The notes under the pieces are model-generated. The model saw only the letters and a program-made list of their open reading frames with translations. It was not told the DNA's origin and made no database searches. Shown here in pieces: positions 20,101 to 26,782 of a DNA stretch of 64,000 nucleotides. Made by a program: the position numbers and the translations under genes. Within the stretch, counting starts at the first letter, position 1, and each line of letters starts with the position of its first letter. The DNA is from Paenibacillus silagei (GTDB lineage: Bacteria; Bacillota; Bacilli; Paenibacillales; Paenibacillaceae), in NCBI RefSeq assembly GCF_017874735.1, contig NZ_JAGGLV010000023.1, positions 56,103 through 120,102 on the forward strand, read 5' to 3'.

Positions 20101-21373
20101 GATTACTACTCTTTTAGGCATGCTGAACAAAGAGGGGACCCTTTTTATCGGTGATGTACGTTCCCTGCCGCTGCTGAAGAGCTATCATACTTCGGTGGAA
20201 TGGTATAAGGCTCCTGCGGATACCACCGTGCAAGAATTAAACGACCGGATTAAGAATTCCATTACAGCGGAGAATGAGCTGCTGGTAGACTCCAAATATT
20301 TCTTGAGTCTTAAGGACTCCCTGGAGCAGGTAGAGCATGTCTCCATTCTGCCTAAAGTAACAAAGTTCGAGAATGAGATGAGTAAATTCCGCTATCAGGT
20401 AGTGATTCGGACGAAAGAAGCGGAGCAACTGGACAATATCGTTCAGTTCAGCTGGCGGAATATACAAGCGGAGCAGGGGCTCCAGGATATACTCACCGGG
20501 CGGCAGGATGACGTTATTGTAATCCATGATGTCCAGTTCGATAAGCTGGTTCATGAGAACAAGGTTGAGTCGCTGCTGAATGACGATGCGATACAAGCTG
20601 CAACTGTCCGTGAGCTGAGAGAAGACGTTAGAGAGCTTCAACTGTATGCTCCAAGCTTATATGATTTGCTCGTGCAGGATGGCGGAAATTACCGGCTTCG
20701 CGCTTTGTGGAATGGTCATGGCGAGAGCGGAGATTATCAATTGATCTTGTTCCATAAGAATAAATATGGACCGGACACCTGTGCCTATGATTATGAAGTA
20801 CCGAATTTTATCCGCTTCAATGAGGACCAAAGTGTATACTTCACCAATCCTCTGGAGTGGAAAGATAACCACAAGTACATTCCTGTCATCAGAGAACATA
20901 TCAGAAGTCAGTTGCAGGATTATATGATTCCATCGTTCTTTATTGTCTTGCCGGAGATGCCGTTATTGCCAAATGGCAAGCTGAATAAGAAGATGCTTCC
21001 GGAGCCTGGAAGGTTAAGAAGAAGCGTAATGAATGAATTTGTAGAAGCAGCGAATGACAACGAAGCCAAGGTCAAGCGAATATGGGAAGCCGTCCTGAAT
21101 GCCCGGAACATTGGCGTCAATGATAATTTCTTTGATATTGGCGGCCATTCGCTGCTTGTGGTTCAGGTCTATTACAAGATCAAGGAGAGCTTTGATACGA
21201 ATATTACAGTGGTGGATATGTTCAAATACCCAACCATCCGCAGCCTATGTGAATATCTGGAGGAGACAACGAGCAGCTATGCCGAAGTCGCTTCTGCAAG
21301 TGAAGTGATGGAGACAGAGAAGGAAGCCATGAAGGTAAAGAGGAAGCGCCTTAAGGAGCTTTTGAAAAGATAG
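11129..21373 (+). CDS. Bimodular NRPS: C-(A remnant)-AL-KR-PCP-C-A(nMT)-PCP
   Basis: A giant 3414-residue synthetase. C1 (about 5-440, HHIIMDG at 143) begins LSTMQEGMLFHSL, typical of domains that follow an epimerase. Residues about 445-690 resemble a decayed C-terminal half of an A domain. Residues about 720-1300 are an acyl-ligase-type adenylation domain (LTSGSTGMPKG near 895, WMPMDHVGG, C-terminal lysine in KTGIGKI), the type used for alpha-keto or alpha-hydroxy acids. Residues about 1300-1770 are a ketoreductase (GGLGGIG near 1521, SAYAAGN). PCP1 has S1866. C2 (HHIISDG near 2062) is LCL-like. A2 (about 2380-3300) is interrupted between A8 and A9 by an N-methyltransferase (LEVGCGTG near 2910). 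PCP2 has S3341. A2 code by eye: D-V-S-H-F-S-L-V-E, Ser-like but not exact. Predicted units: an alpha-hydroxy acid, giving an ester bond, then an N-methyl amino acid. Stop and next start are 15 bp apart. Confidence 0.92.
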   Translation: MNKRNVADIYGLSTMQEGMLFHSLKSESSSMYLEQFSCKLHGQINFEYFWDSWQKVINDHSALRTAFVWEGVKKPVQVVLKQCECSYIQYDWSNLPLEEIGHDYSTFLENDRMMGFELDKAPLMRFALIQITEDSYYFVWSFHHIIMDGWSLPLVLEEMFGNYKAFMTGEAPAKKKSASFKDYIHWLHKQDAEVSRQYWKDKLKGFEEALPLYTESVVEEQKGETRKLSLRLSEDIHHSIEQISKNNGFSAYQLYNLAFAILLSKYSGKEDVVYGTTVSGRPAELKGIDQTVGIFINTIPVRVQLDGNLTLLECLENLTQDQISRSPHEYMSLAEISSAHNLPQLFQSIFVYENYANAQAYKDITEFSITELQLREEINYPLAWVVKPDHGILVETIYNSAYFSDRIIEEFQRSFITILDEMVLKINEAIRTIQLLPSEQNTDFKAGKAVSAVVNLHNQPIPQISASAIPRVLIVDTYGHPLPDGFEGSVWTPDQTASGYMGRYYADGTLMINETLSTSMVIGGIKRDLPVLERALRAESLVEDVKMLHRYNRKGESKLVVYYVEPVTDAVVEQAAFDEERTGAIRSAIADRLCILLDLNKKDCLAATEFVPVSNIPYYRDGVVKINDLLELEIINDNLIQRWSNLVIPDEQSAMSDSPVKFVRKALRISRDNVHISDLAEHFSFIKKKSSGKTDNVEVVEACKEESGADTQLSLIVGEEVIIPENTVFDLGYYIKRAADQAPEDYGIRFVNYDGSIEFANYKQVYSEAKAICCGLIERGLQPGDKVIYQMDNNRNYVNTFWACMLGGFIGIPATVAASYKEDNAVIRKLLNAWKMLEQPVIVTDEALAESIRSVPGVLGGEEEFTVYSAEQLMNSRELEITYEVKPDDVALLLLTSGSTGMPKGVMQTHRNILRRTIAACQNNGFGPEEVTFNWMPMDHVGGIVMCNVRDIYLHCQEILAPVNYILEAPLRWLTLMSDFRATNTWAPNFAFNLINSLEGGIKELNIDLSALRFITNGGEVVVARTALKFNEILKPYHLDKSAMMPCFGMSETCSGSIYSTDFGHDVVKKEDSSVSVGRPLPGNSIRIVDAQNELVPLYTEGRFQMAGVCVTPGYYNNPKANAEAFTSDGWFDTGDLGIITDRGLTITGRAKDIIIINGVNYNNSEIEAILEEIDGVEVSYTAAVSVKASSSQEEVLAIFFHPVSMDAVKLKGIIKEMQKVITSKIGLVIEYIIPLAKKEIPKTGIGKIQRILLRDSLLAGKYDAVLKKLEIVRNKNTVKPWIFKKVWKPLSFKLEEGTVPCVNILVFEDRHGLAGEFIEGMGLDETRVISVKQEDCFQVYDRNHYGCDYTRYEGCKELFDYFKQIGWKADHMIYLPTYQINASGDTDISSSNQLGVFSLIHLLQVLADNDLCASTSLYVGSSNVFQDAGGLETRYDNAALIGFMATLDTENTGLRSLLIDLEGRDIKQDARLLRAEIMHGETAVKEISYRDGRRLTWKLRNVPLRKAEPKTRIKQGGNYVVTGGLGGIGTKICSQLIENYQANLLILGRSDLGTLEDNDSRVQHYNQLVALGTSISYRQADVCVLDSIVQAVEDYEQSKGIQIDGIIHLAGNSSYQRHFDNRDSYLITEIGQQTFAEEFDAKVYGVLNLFELLKSRKAAMLITFSSVTSLLGSATFSAYAAGNSFLEMFCQYAASQLGYAVKCISWTMWDKIGMTAGSLQSINSLSESIGQHVISEQDGLLFFEALLNLGDDMVYVGIDENNVHISHRIDEKVYAKEYLAVYRQEDTEALLQLENAKVLDDYGAVSTLKMLTVNRDGEVIEEEQAEPYVEASTDAERIISNIWSEVLSAGKIGMNDNFFELGGHSLKATQVVSRIKKEYGIEFAINDLFYHPTVGALAKLVEERVRPVTDSKGENPLPKLSDEEKKQGIPASYAQQRLWFLKQYDEESAFYNILETIRLKGELNVPCLQQAVTEIVKRHEGLRTTFDNIEGQIMQVLHDVDAVCIPLQNLTHVEEEAREQVITELADEEVHQEFDFKNGPLIRCKLLKFAADEHVIFLTMHHIISDGWSMGVFVHEFVELYDALVNQKPAELPKIEWQYADYTQWQRDWFTGMVKEDQFVYWKNKLKDVATMDIPSDYDRPKVQTFNGKKDFFVYNKSMMDRVNELAETTGATPFMIYLAAVDVLFARYTGQEDIAIGTPIANRTRMETENTIGFFVNTLVLRNDLSGDISFLELIERVKTSALESYDAQDMPFEMLVDELELERDLSRNPLFQVMFSLQNEALPDFKLPNLAITRVETDNKSAMFDFWISMRELEDGVHTLCEYNTDIYKTGTIRKMMRHLENIINSLCADPYQKIRQFNFMDKEEINEILYEHNKTDYTFENELFIHELFEEQAALRPDAPALRFQGDTLTYREFNMRVNQVAHYLIAQGIGTEDFVGVYADRSIEMMVAVYGILKAGAAYIPIDPTYPRDRVDYMLQDSEVKLVLYCMDETDALAGIRKVDLRDKELFLPMSTDNPGVQVEGTHAAYMIYTSGSTGKPKGTINIHSGIRNRIVWGQREFGMQPGDRQVQKTPFSFDVSCSEIFWALTVGACLVIAKPEGHKDVEYLAQLIRDEQITIAHFVPSILKLFLEHPGAKQAGSSLRKVFCSGEALPYRLKEQFFQTFDAGLYNLYGPTEASVEVSYYDCSEQLDKEIVPIGKPISNVQLYVLDEYMHPVPYNVSGELFIAGVNLARGYYKRDDLTAEKFIPNPFSKYVGARMYRTGDIVKLLPDGNISFIGRADNQVKVRGLRIELGEIEKVIQSHPSVKDNVVINLEDGNDVRIVSYIVRDVNYREQDVMEESKEQVTQWESIFDNAYNKEETIQDFSLNTISWNSSYTGEKLGIPEMEEWLTDSVDLIKSFKPRRVLEVGCGTGMILFKIAPLCEEYVGIDLSRIGLDYIERNLDRSMNVRLYQKSADELGELQNETFDTIIINSVIQYFPSGAYLNEVITTLLGMLNKEGTLFIGDVRSLPLLKSYHTSVEWYKAPADTTVQELNDRIKNSITAENELLVDSKYFLSLKDSLEQVEHVSILPKVTKFENEMSKFRYQVVIRTKEAEQLDNIVQFSWRNIQAEQGLQDILTGRQDDVIVIHDVQFDKLVHENKVESLLNDDAIQAATVRELREDVRELQLYAPSLYDLLVQDGGNYRLRALWNGHGESGDYQLILFHKNKYGPDTCAYDYEVPNFIRFNEDQSVYFTNPLEWKDNHKYIPVIREHIRSQLQDYMIPSFFIVLPEMPLLPNGKLNKKMLPEPGRLRRSVMNEFVEAANDNEAKVKRIWEAVLNARNIGVNDNFFDIGGHSLLVVQVYYKIKESFDTNITVVDMFKYPTIRSLCEYLEETTSSYAEVASASEVMETEKEAMKVKRKRLKELLKR

Positions 21374-21388
21374 GTAAGGAGTACTTAT

Positions 21389-23419
21389 ATGGAGACTAAG
21401 AAGGATAAAATCAAATCCTTATCAAGGGAACAGCTCGCAGGACTAATTACAAAGTCCAGAGACAGCAAGAAAAGTGATATTGAGCGGGTGGCCAGAACCT
21501 CGAATGCGTTCAGCCAGTCCTTTTCACAGCAAAGACAATGGTTTATGGAGCAGTTCATGAACGGTGGCGTATTTAATGTCCCGCAGTCCTATCGGCTCAA
21601 AGGCGATATAAGACTTGATATTCTGGAAGATGTGCTCAATGCAGTCGTTGAGAAGCATGAAAGTCTTAGGACAGTGTTCAACACGATAGATTATATCCCG
21701 TCACAGATTATCAAGCCGTATGAAAGATTCAAGCTGGATATTATTCATTTGGAAGAATACGACGGTGCGGTGAGGGACGCAAAGATCCGGGAGGTTAACA
21801 GTGAAATTGCAAGACGGCCTTTTGATTTGACTGTAGGTCCTTTGTGGCGGTTCTATGTGCTGATATTGTCTGCAGAAGAAATCGTCTTAACCCTCTCCCT
21901 TCATCATATTATCTGTGATGGCTGGTCCTTTGGTGTAATCATGAATGAAATTGCCAGTGCCTATCGGGACAGGCTTCACGGACAAGTTACCCGTTCATTG
22001 CTGCAGGTACAATATGTCGATTATTCGGAATGGCAGCGTAAAAGAATTGAAGGCGGCCAGCTGGATGATCAGCTGGAGTATTGGATTGGCAAGCTTAAAG
22101 ATGCACCAAAGGCCATTCATTTACCCTACGATTATAGAAGGGGCAGCACGCAGACTTATCGGGGAAGGACGGAATACTTTTTCATTGAAACAGAAGCAGT
22201 GAAGGCAATGAGCGACAGATGTGTGCAAATGAATGGCTCGATGTACCATATGATGATGTCCGCGCTAACCCTTCTGATGCATGGCTACAGTCTGGATAAT
22301 AAGCTCTGTATTGGAACACCGGTTGCCAACAGAAACCAGCTTGAATTGGAGAAATTAATCGGCCTATTCATTAATACGGTAGTGATCCAAAGTGAAATAG
22401 CCAGCAGCATGACCTTTGCAGAGTTATTCACCCAGGTTAGAGACCATTGCATGGAAGCCTTTAATCATGCGGAGATTCCGTTTGAACAAGTGGTAACGGG
22501 CCTAGATATTGAACGTCAGATGCAGCATTCACCAGTGTTCCAGGTGCTGTATGTTCAGACCGAGGAGTCGATGCTGAGTGTTAGTATTCCGGGAATTGAG
22601 GTTGAAGTACTCCCAGTATCGGTAGAGACGGCACAATTCGATTTGTCGTTGTACGCAACCATTCTGAAGAATGGAATATCTGCAGGGTTCGAGTACAATA
22701 CGGATCTGTTCGCCCAGGATACCATTCTGCAGATGATTGAGGATTTCAAGCTATTAATCCAGTTGATTACTGAGAATCCTGACCGGACCATCGGTGAATT
22801 CGTCTCCTCTCTATCGCGTAAGAAAGTAGTGATGACGGTCGTCTCCTCCTTCGAATCCGGGCCGGTAGGAGAGCCGATGGAATTCTGGCTGGATAAGCTC
22901 CGGATCGACTATAAGCTGCAATTCGCACCATATAGCCAGGTGTTCCAGCAATTGATTGATGATACGGGACTGTTATGCAGAAGCAGTCAGGGCATCGGCA
23001 TCCTGTTACTCCGTTTGGAGGACTGGATTCAAGGCATGGATGCTAAGGATGCTAGGCTTGAAGCCGTGCTGACGGACAATGCGAACCGGTTCATCCAATA
23101 TGCCTGTAGCTTTGTGAACAAGCATCAGTCCAAGGTCATCCTATATCTGTGTCCGGCATCGGATAAAGTCAATCAGATGAATGAAACAAAGCGGCTCATT
23201 CAACAGTCGGAGCAAAAAATAGCTGCGGAATGTGCGAAAAACGGGAATATATCTGTACTTCATGGAGACGAAATCGCTGTGAAATATAAGCTTAGTGAGT
23301 ATAACGACGGTCTTGGTGATGAAGAAGGGCATGTTCCTTATTTAAGAGAGTATTACACGGCGATGGGCACAGAACTGGTCATGAGTATTTACAATACAGC
23401 ACTGCAGTCAACGGGCTGA
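21389..23419 (+). CDS. Stand-alone condensation domain with FkbH-type N-terminal-like domain
   Basis: A 676-residue protein. Residues about 40-470 are an LCL-like condensation domain with intact HHIICDG near 172. No adenylation or carrier domain follows. Residues about 475-676 (from KKVVMTVVSSF through EFAPYSQVFQQL-type and LLLRLEDW motifs) match the N-terminal alpha/beta domain usually found at the front of FkbH-like HAD proteins, here without the HAD part. A related N-terminal domain is at the start of the reductase-bearing protein encoded at 26,783. The protein probably condenses the N-methyl-aminoacyl chain with an acceptor carried on a separate carrier protein, the extra domain perhaps acting in docking or acyl transfer; that role is an inference. 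The RBS is TAAGGAGT. Confidence 0.85.
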   Translation: METKKDKIKSLSREQLAGLITKSRDSKKSDIERVARTSNAFSQSFSQQRQWFMEQFMNGGVFNVPQSYRLKGDIRLDILEDVLNAVVEKHESLRTVFNTIDYIPSQIIKPYERFKLDIIHLEEYDGAVRDAKIREVNSEIARRPFDLTVGPLWRFYVLILSAEEIVLTLSLHHIICDGWSFGVIMNEIASAYRDRLHGQVTRSLLQVQYVDYSEWQRKRIEGGQLDDQLEYWIGKLKDAPKAIHLPYDYRRGSTQTYRGRTEYFFIETEAVKAMSDRCVQMNGSMYHMMMSALTLLMHGYSLDNKLCIGTPVANRNQLELEKLIGLFINTVVIQSEIASSMTFAELFTQVRDHCMEAFNHAEIPFEQVVTGLDIERQMQHSPVFQVLYVQTEESMLSVSIPGIEVEVLPVSVETAQFDLSLYATILKNGISAGFEYNTDLFAQDTILQMIEDFKLLIQLITENPDRTIGEFVSSLSRKKVVMTVVSSFESGPVGEPMEFWLDKLRIDYKLQFAPYSQVFQQLIDDTGLLCRSSQGIGILLLRLEDWIQGMDAKDARLEAVLTDNANRFIQYACSFVNKHQSKVILYLCPASDKVNQMNETKRLIQQSEQKIAAECAKNGNISVLHGDEIAVKYKLSEYNDGLGDEEGHVPYLREYYTAMGTELVMSIYNTALQSTG

Positions 23420-23441
23420 ATGATGAGAGGATGCTGAAGTT

Positions 23442-23684
23442 ATGACTTTAAAAGAGATTGTTGCGGATATTCTGGCCATACCGGACAAAGAAACGATTCA
23501 CGAAGACTTGTCACCGCAAAATGCTCCGGAATGGACAAGCCTGAAGCATATCAAGTTAATCACAACTATTGAAGATACCTATAAGGTGAAGTTCTCCTTC
23601 AAGGAAGTAAAAAGCCTGAAAAATCTTGCCGCCTTTATAACGGTCTTAAAGAGCAAAGGAGTAAGCAATGAAATCTTTGAATAA
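23442..23684 (+). CDS. Free-standing acyl carrier protein
   Basis: An 80-residue acidic carrier. The phosphopantetheine serine is S33 in EWTSLKH, where T replaces the usual D of DSL; a W-T/D-S-L/M motif is known in discrete carriers of secondary metabolism. It lies between the condensation-domain gene (22 bp upstream) and the E1alpha-like gene, which it overlaps by 17 bp, so translation is probably coupled. By analogy with the NapC and QncM carriers of tetrahydroisoquinoline antibiotics, it may hold an acyl group made by the E1/E2 proteins encoded next. The cognate phosphopantetheinyl transferase is likely the one at 35,560. Confidence 0.88.
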   Translation: MTLKEIVADILAIPDKETIHEDLSPQNAPEWTSLKHIKLITTIEDTYKVKFSFKEVKSLKNLAAFITVLKSKGVSNEIFE

Positions 23685-24621
23685 TGCCATTGCCGGGCAG
23701 GCGGTTCTGGCGGGAAGCACTAGTGATCATGATCTGGAAAGAATGCTGTTGATCCGTCAATATGAGCTATCGGTCCTCGGGCTTTTTTCAAGCGGACATG
23801 TCACAGGGACCACTCATACCTGCATGGGACAAGAATATATCCCGGTAGCGTTGAATCCGTTCATTGAAGAAGAAGACTTTGTGATCAGCAATCACCGGGG
23901 GCATGGGCATTATATTGCCAGATATGGGGATGCCCAGGGCTTGCTGGCAGAGGTCATGGGCAAACAAGGCGCCGTATGCAATGGAATCGGAGGAAGCCAG
24001 CATATCCGCAGAGACCGTTTTATATCTACAGGGGTTCAGGCCGAAGGCATAGCGGTAGGCACAGGCATCGCCTGGAGTTATAAATACAAGCAACAGGATA
24101 ATCTGGTATTTGTCTATATTGGAGACGGAACCTTTGGCAGGGGCTGCGTGTACGAAAGCTTGAACTTTGCCGGCATATGGAATCTCCCGATGGTTATCGT
24201 TGTAGAGAACAATGGAATAGCAATATCAACCCAGCAAAGCTACAGCATGTCGGGAAGCATAGAAGGCCGGGTACGTGGGTTCGATCTTGATTATCTGTGC
24301 ATCCGGAGCAAAGCTGTTAATGAAATAAGAGAACAGACTGGTGACGCTATACACCGTGTCCGCAAGGAATCCAAACCCCTGGTCATTGAATTTATAACAG
24401 ATCGGGTCGCGTCCCACAGTAAAGGCGATGATACTAGAAGTGCTGATGAGCTTGAAAGAGTCCGGGAGAATTACTGGTACAACCAAATGAAAGCCAGCGA
24501 TAAGGCAAGGGTAGAAAAGCTTGAAGAAGGTGTCCGGAATCAAATGCAAACGCTGCAGGAACTTGTCATACACAGAGAGGGAGCGGAATGGGCGGACTAT
24601 GAAACAAGAAAAAATAAATGA
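23668..24621 (+). CDS. 2-oxoacid dehydrogenase E1 alpha-like protein (ThDP-dependent)
   Basis: A 317-residue homologue of the alpha subunit of pyruvate/acetoin dehydrogenase E1. The thiamin diphosphate motif runs from GDGTFGRG to VVENN (about residues 152-182), and HRGHGHYIARYGD and GGSQHI are also typical. The length is normal for the family. The start follows AAAGGAG at 7 bp and overlaps the carrier gene. In an ordinary complex it decarboxylates a 2-oxoacid and passes the acyl group to lipoyl-E2. Because it sits inside an assembly line beside a free ACP, a dedicated role in loading a short acyl unit, such as glycolyl from a ketose phosphate as shown for NapB/NapD, is more likely than central metabolism. 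The substrate is not readable from the sequence. Confidence 0.9.
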   Translation: MKSLNNAIAGQAVLAGSTSDHDLERMLLIRQYELSVLGLFSSGHVTGTTHTCMGQEYIPVALNPFIEEEDFVISNHRGHGHYIARYGDAQGLLAEVMGKQGAVCNGIGGSQHIRRDRFISTGVQAEGIAVGTGIAWSYKYKQQDNLVFVYIGDGTFGRGCVYESLNFAGIWNLPMVIVVENNGIAISTQQSYSMSGSIEGRVRGFDLDYLCIRSKAVNEIREQTGDAIHRVRKESKPLVIEFITDRVASHSKGDDTRSADELERVRENYWYNQMKASDKARVEKLEEGVRNQMQTLQELVIHREGAEWADYETRKNK

Positions 24622-25624
24622 GAATTTGAGACATGCCATTCATCAACTGATGTGTGAGGACGAGGCAGTCGTTGTAATCGGGGAAGATGTACGTGAGCCT
24701 TATGGGGGTGCCTTCAAAATCAACAAGGGATTATCTGATGATTTTCCGGACAGAGTGATTGGCACGCCGATAAGTGAAGAGGGATTTGTCAACATGGCAA
24801 GCGGAATGGCAATCATGGGCCACAAACCGATCGTGGATATGATGTTTTCGGATTTCACTACATTGTCATTTGACCCTTTGCTCAATTTTGCGTCCAAGTC
24901 CGTAACCATGTACGGGGACAAGCTGGATCTCAGCATGATTGTCAGATGTGCGAATGGCGGTTACAGGGGGTACGGACCCACACACAGCCAAAGCATGCAA
25001 AAATACTTCATGGGCATCCCGAATCTAAGCGTGTATGAGCTGTCTCCTTTCCATGATAATTATTATGTGTTTAACCGGATGCTTAGTGAGAAAAATCCTT
25101 GTATTTTTTTTGAAGAAAAAATAATATATTCCCAGTACAGGTATGAAAATGGCGTAATCGATGAACTTTTCAACTATTCCTTTAAAGGTGACCATGAGAA
25201 CTGGGCAGTCGCCAGTATAGAAGAAAACAGTGTACCGGATGTTCTTATTCTTTGCCCCGGAGGCTTGGCTTCCATGTGCATGAAAGTGGCTGAAAAGCTG
25301 ATTATGGCGGATGAAATTGAAGTTAAGGTAGCGGTACCTTCCAAGCTGTATCCCTGCGGAATCGAGGCCATTATTGAAGATGCGGTTGCAGCCGGCAAGA
25401 TTCTCATTGTGGAAGAGGGGACCAGCGGGCATACCTGGGGCGAAGGAATAGCGGTCAAATTATATCCATATCTCAATAAGCAGAAGGATGGAGCCATTGA
25501 GCTCTTAAGTTCTTCTGACAGTATTATTCCCGCATCCAAGTATTATGAAAGCCAGGTACTGGTAGGGGAACAGGACATTTATGAAAGTGTACTGAAGCTG
25601 ATGAAAATCGCTAAAGAAGGATAA
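24599..25624 (+). CDS. 2-oxoacid dehydrogenase E1 beta-like protein
   Basis: A 341-residue transketolase-type E1 beta subunit. Typical motifs are GEDVREPYGGAF, GTPISEEGF, DFTTLSFDPLLN and THSQSMQ, followed by the C-terminal transketolase domain (IEAIIEDAVAAGKILIVEEG). The start chosen is the ATG at 24,599, which puts a GAGAGGGAGCGG stretch in front and overlaps the E1alpha gene by 23 bp. The open frame extends further up to 24,521, but that extension has no family similarity. It should pair with the E1alpha-like protein to form the ThDP site. The E2-like gene starts 11 bp later. Confidence 0.9.
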   Translation: MKQEKINENLRHAIHQLMCEDEAVVVIGEDVREPYGGAFKINKGLSDDFPDRVIGTPISEEGFVNMASGMAIMGHKPIVDMMFSDFTTLSFDPLLNFASKSVTMYGDKLDLSMIVRCANGGYRGYGPTHSQSMQKYFMGIPNLSVYELSPFHDNYYVFNRMLSEKNPCIFFEEKIIYSQYRYENGVIDELFNYSFKGDHENWAVASIEENSVPDVLILCPGGLASMCMKVAEKLIMADEIEVKVAVPSKLYPCGIEAIIEDAVAAGKILIVEEGTSGHTWGEGIAVKLYPYLNKQKDGAIELLSSSDSIIPASKYYESQVLVGEQDIYESVLKLMKIAKEG

Positions 25625-25635
25625 CGGAGGCGGGT

Positions 25636-26742
25636 ATGAGACCAATTGTTGTTCCACAGTTAAATGCGAATGATAACAGCTGCTTGATCCAGAACTATTA
25701 TTGCGCTGAGGGCGAATTCATTCATTCCGGTGATCTAATTACCACCCTGGAGACCTCCAAGGCAGCTATTGATATCGAATGTGAAGCAGACGGCTATTTT
25801 TATCCTGCGGCTAAAGAACAAACTGATGTGAGAACCGGCGAGGTTATTGCCTTTGTTTTTGAGTCCCTCCAAGAGATGAATACATACAAGGAATTATCCG
25901 TGGGCAGTGCCACAGCAGAAAGCACGGCCAGTTACAAACTTTCCAATCAGGCAGAAGCGTTTGCCGCGTTGCACCAATTTTCGCAGCAGGAGCTGTCAGC
26001 CTTAAATAAGAAATTGATTAAATTAAGTGACTTGGAAGAGCTGCTGAAGCAAAGAATCGATGGAGATGAGGCCCGGATTCTCTTGAGTAAGAATCAAAAA
26101 CAGGTCTCTAAAACAGTAGCCGAATCGCATAAGAATATTCCAAACGCATTTTTATTAATGAAAGTATATTGTGATGAAGCTCTAACCGGAATGCGGGAAA
26201 TCGGTGAGCAGCTTGAGGTCATTGTGGGGTTTGGAGAAGTATTACCGGTGCTGCTGGTATCGATCAAGGATGAATTCCCGTTAATGTACGGAAAGCTGAA
26301 GGATGAAGATACATTTATTCCTGCTGCTGAAGTCAATGTCGGTGTGACCATCGATGTGGGGACAGGTCTCTACATTCCGGTAATTAAAGCTGAACATGCT
26401 GGAAGGATTGAGCATACTGCAGAAATAATGATGGAATATAAATATAAAGCCTTAAGAAGCAGTTTTGCTGAAACGGATCTGATGAACGGAACGATAACGA
26501 TTAGTCTGAATACAAGCGCCGATGTTGTCAGCGTCATTCCCATCATTCTGCCGGGACAGACCGGGATGATCTCCGTGGGTGCGGTAATGAAGGAATTGGT
26601 CCTGAAGGAAGGGACGGTGGCAGAAAGAAGCTATATCAATCTTGGCCTGGCGTACGATCATCGTGTAGTGAACGGATTCTATGCGGTCGAATTTTTGGCG
26701 CGGCTGAAGAGCAAGCTTGAACATTTTGAGATCAATGTGTAA
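25636..26742 (+). CDS. Dihydrolipoamide acyltransferase (E2)-like protein
   Basis: A 368-residue E2-type protein. The N-terminal lipoyl domain (about 1-78) has the lipoyl-lysine K42 in LETSKAA. The linker holds a short peripheral-subunit-binding-like stretch (about 115-150). The catalytic CAT-like domain follows (about 160-368). Its active-site motif is DHRVVNG, with catalytic H342 kept but the conserved aspartate of HRxxDG replaced by N346. No E3 gene is present in the window, so lipoyl reoxidation would use a housekeeping enzyme, or would not be needed if no redox turnover occurs (ketol-type donors). The likely job is passing an acyl group from E1 to the nearby ACP. Confidence 0.88.
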   Translation: MRPIVVPQLNANDNSCLIQNYYCAEGEFIHSGDLITTLETSKAAIDIECEADGYFYPAAKEQTDVRTGEVIAFVFESLQEMNTYKELSVGSATAESTASYKLSNQAEAFAALHQFSQQELSALNKKLIKLSDLEELLKQRIDGDEARILLSKNQKQVSKTVAESHKNIPNAFLLMKVYCDEALTGMREIGEQLEVIVGFGEVLPVLLVSIKDEFPLMYGKLKDEDTFIPAAEVNVGVTIDVGTGLYIPVIKAEHAGRIEHTAEIMMEYKYKALRSSFAETDLMNGTITISLNTSADVVSVIPIILPGQTGMISVGAVMKELVLKEGTVAERSYINLGLAYDHRVVNGFYAVEFLARLKSKLEHFEINV

Positions 26743-26782
26743 GGTGTGAGCCCGGAAGTGGAGAGTGAAGGAGGAGGATGGA

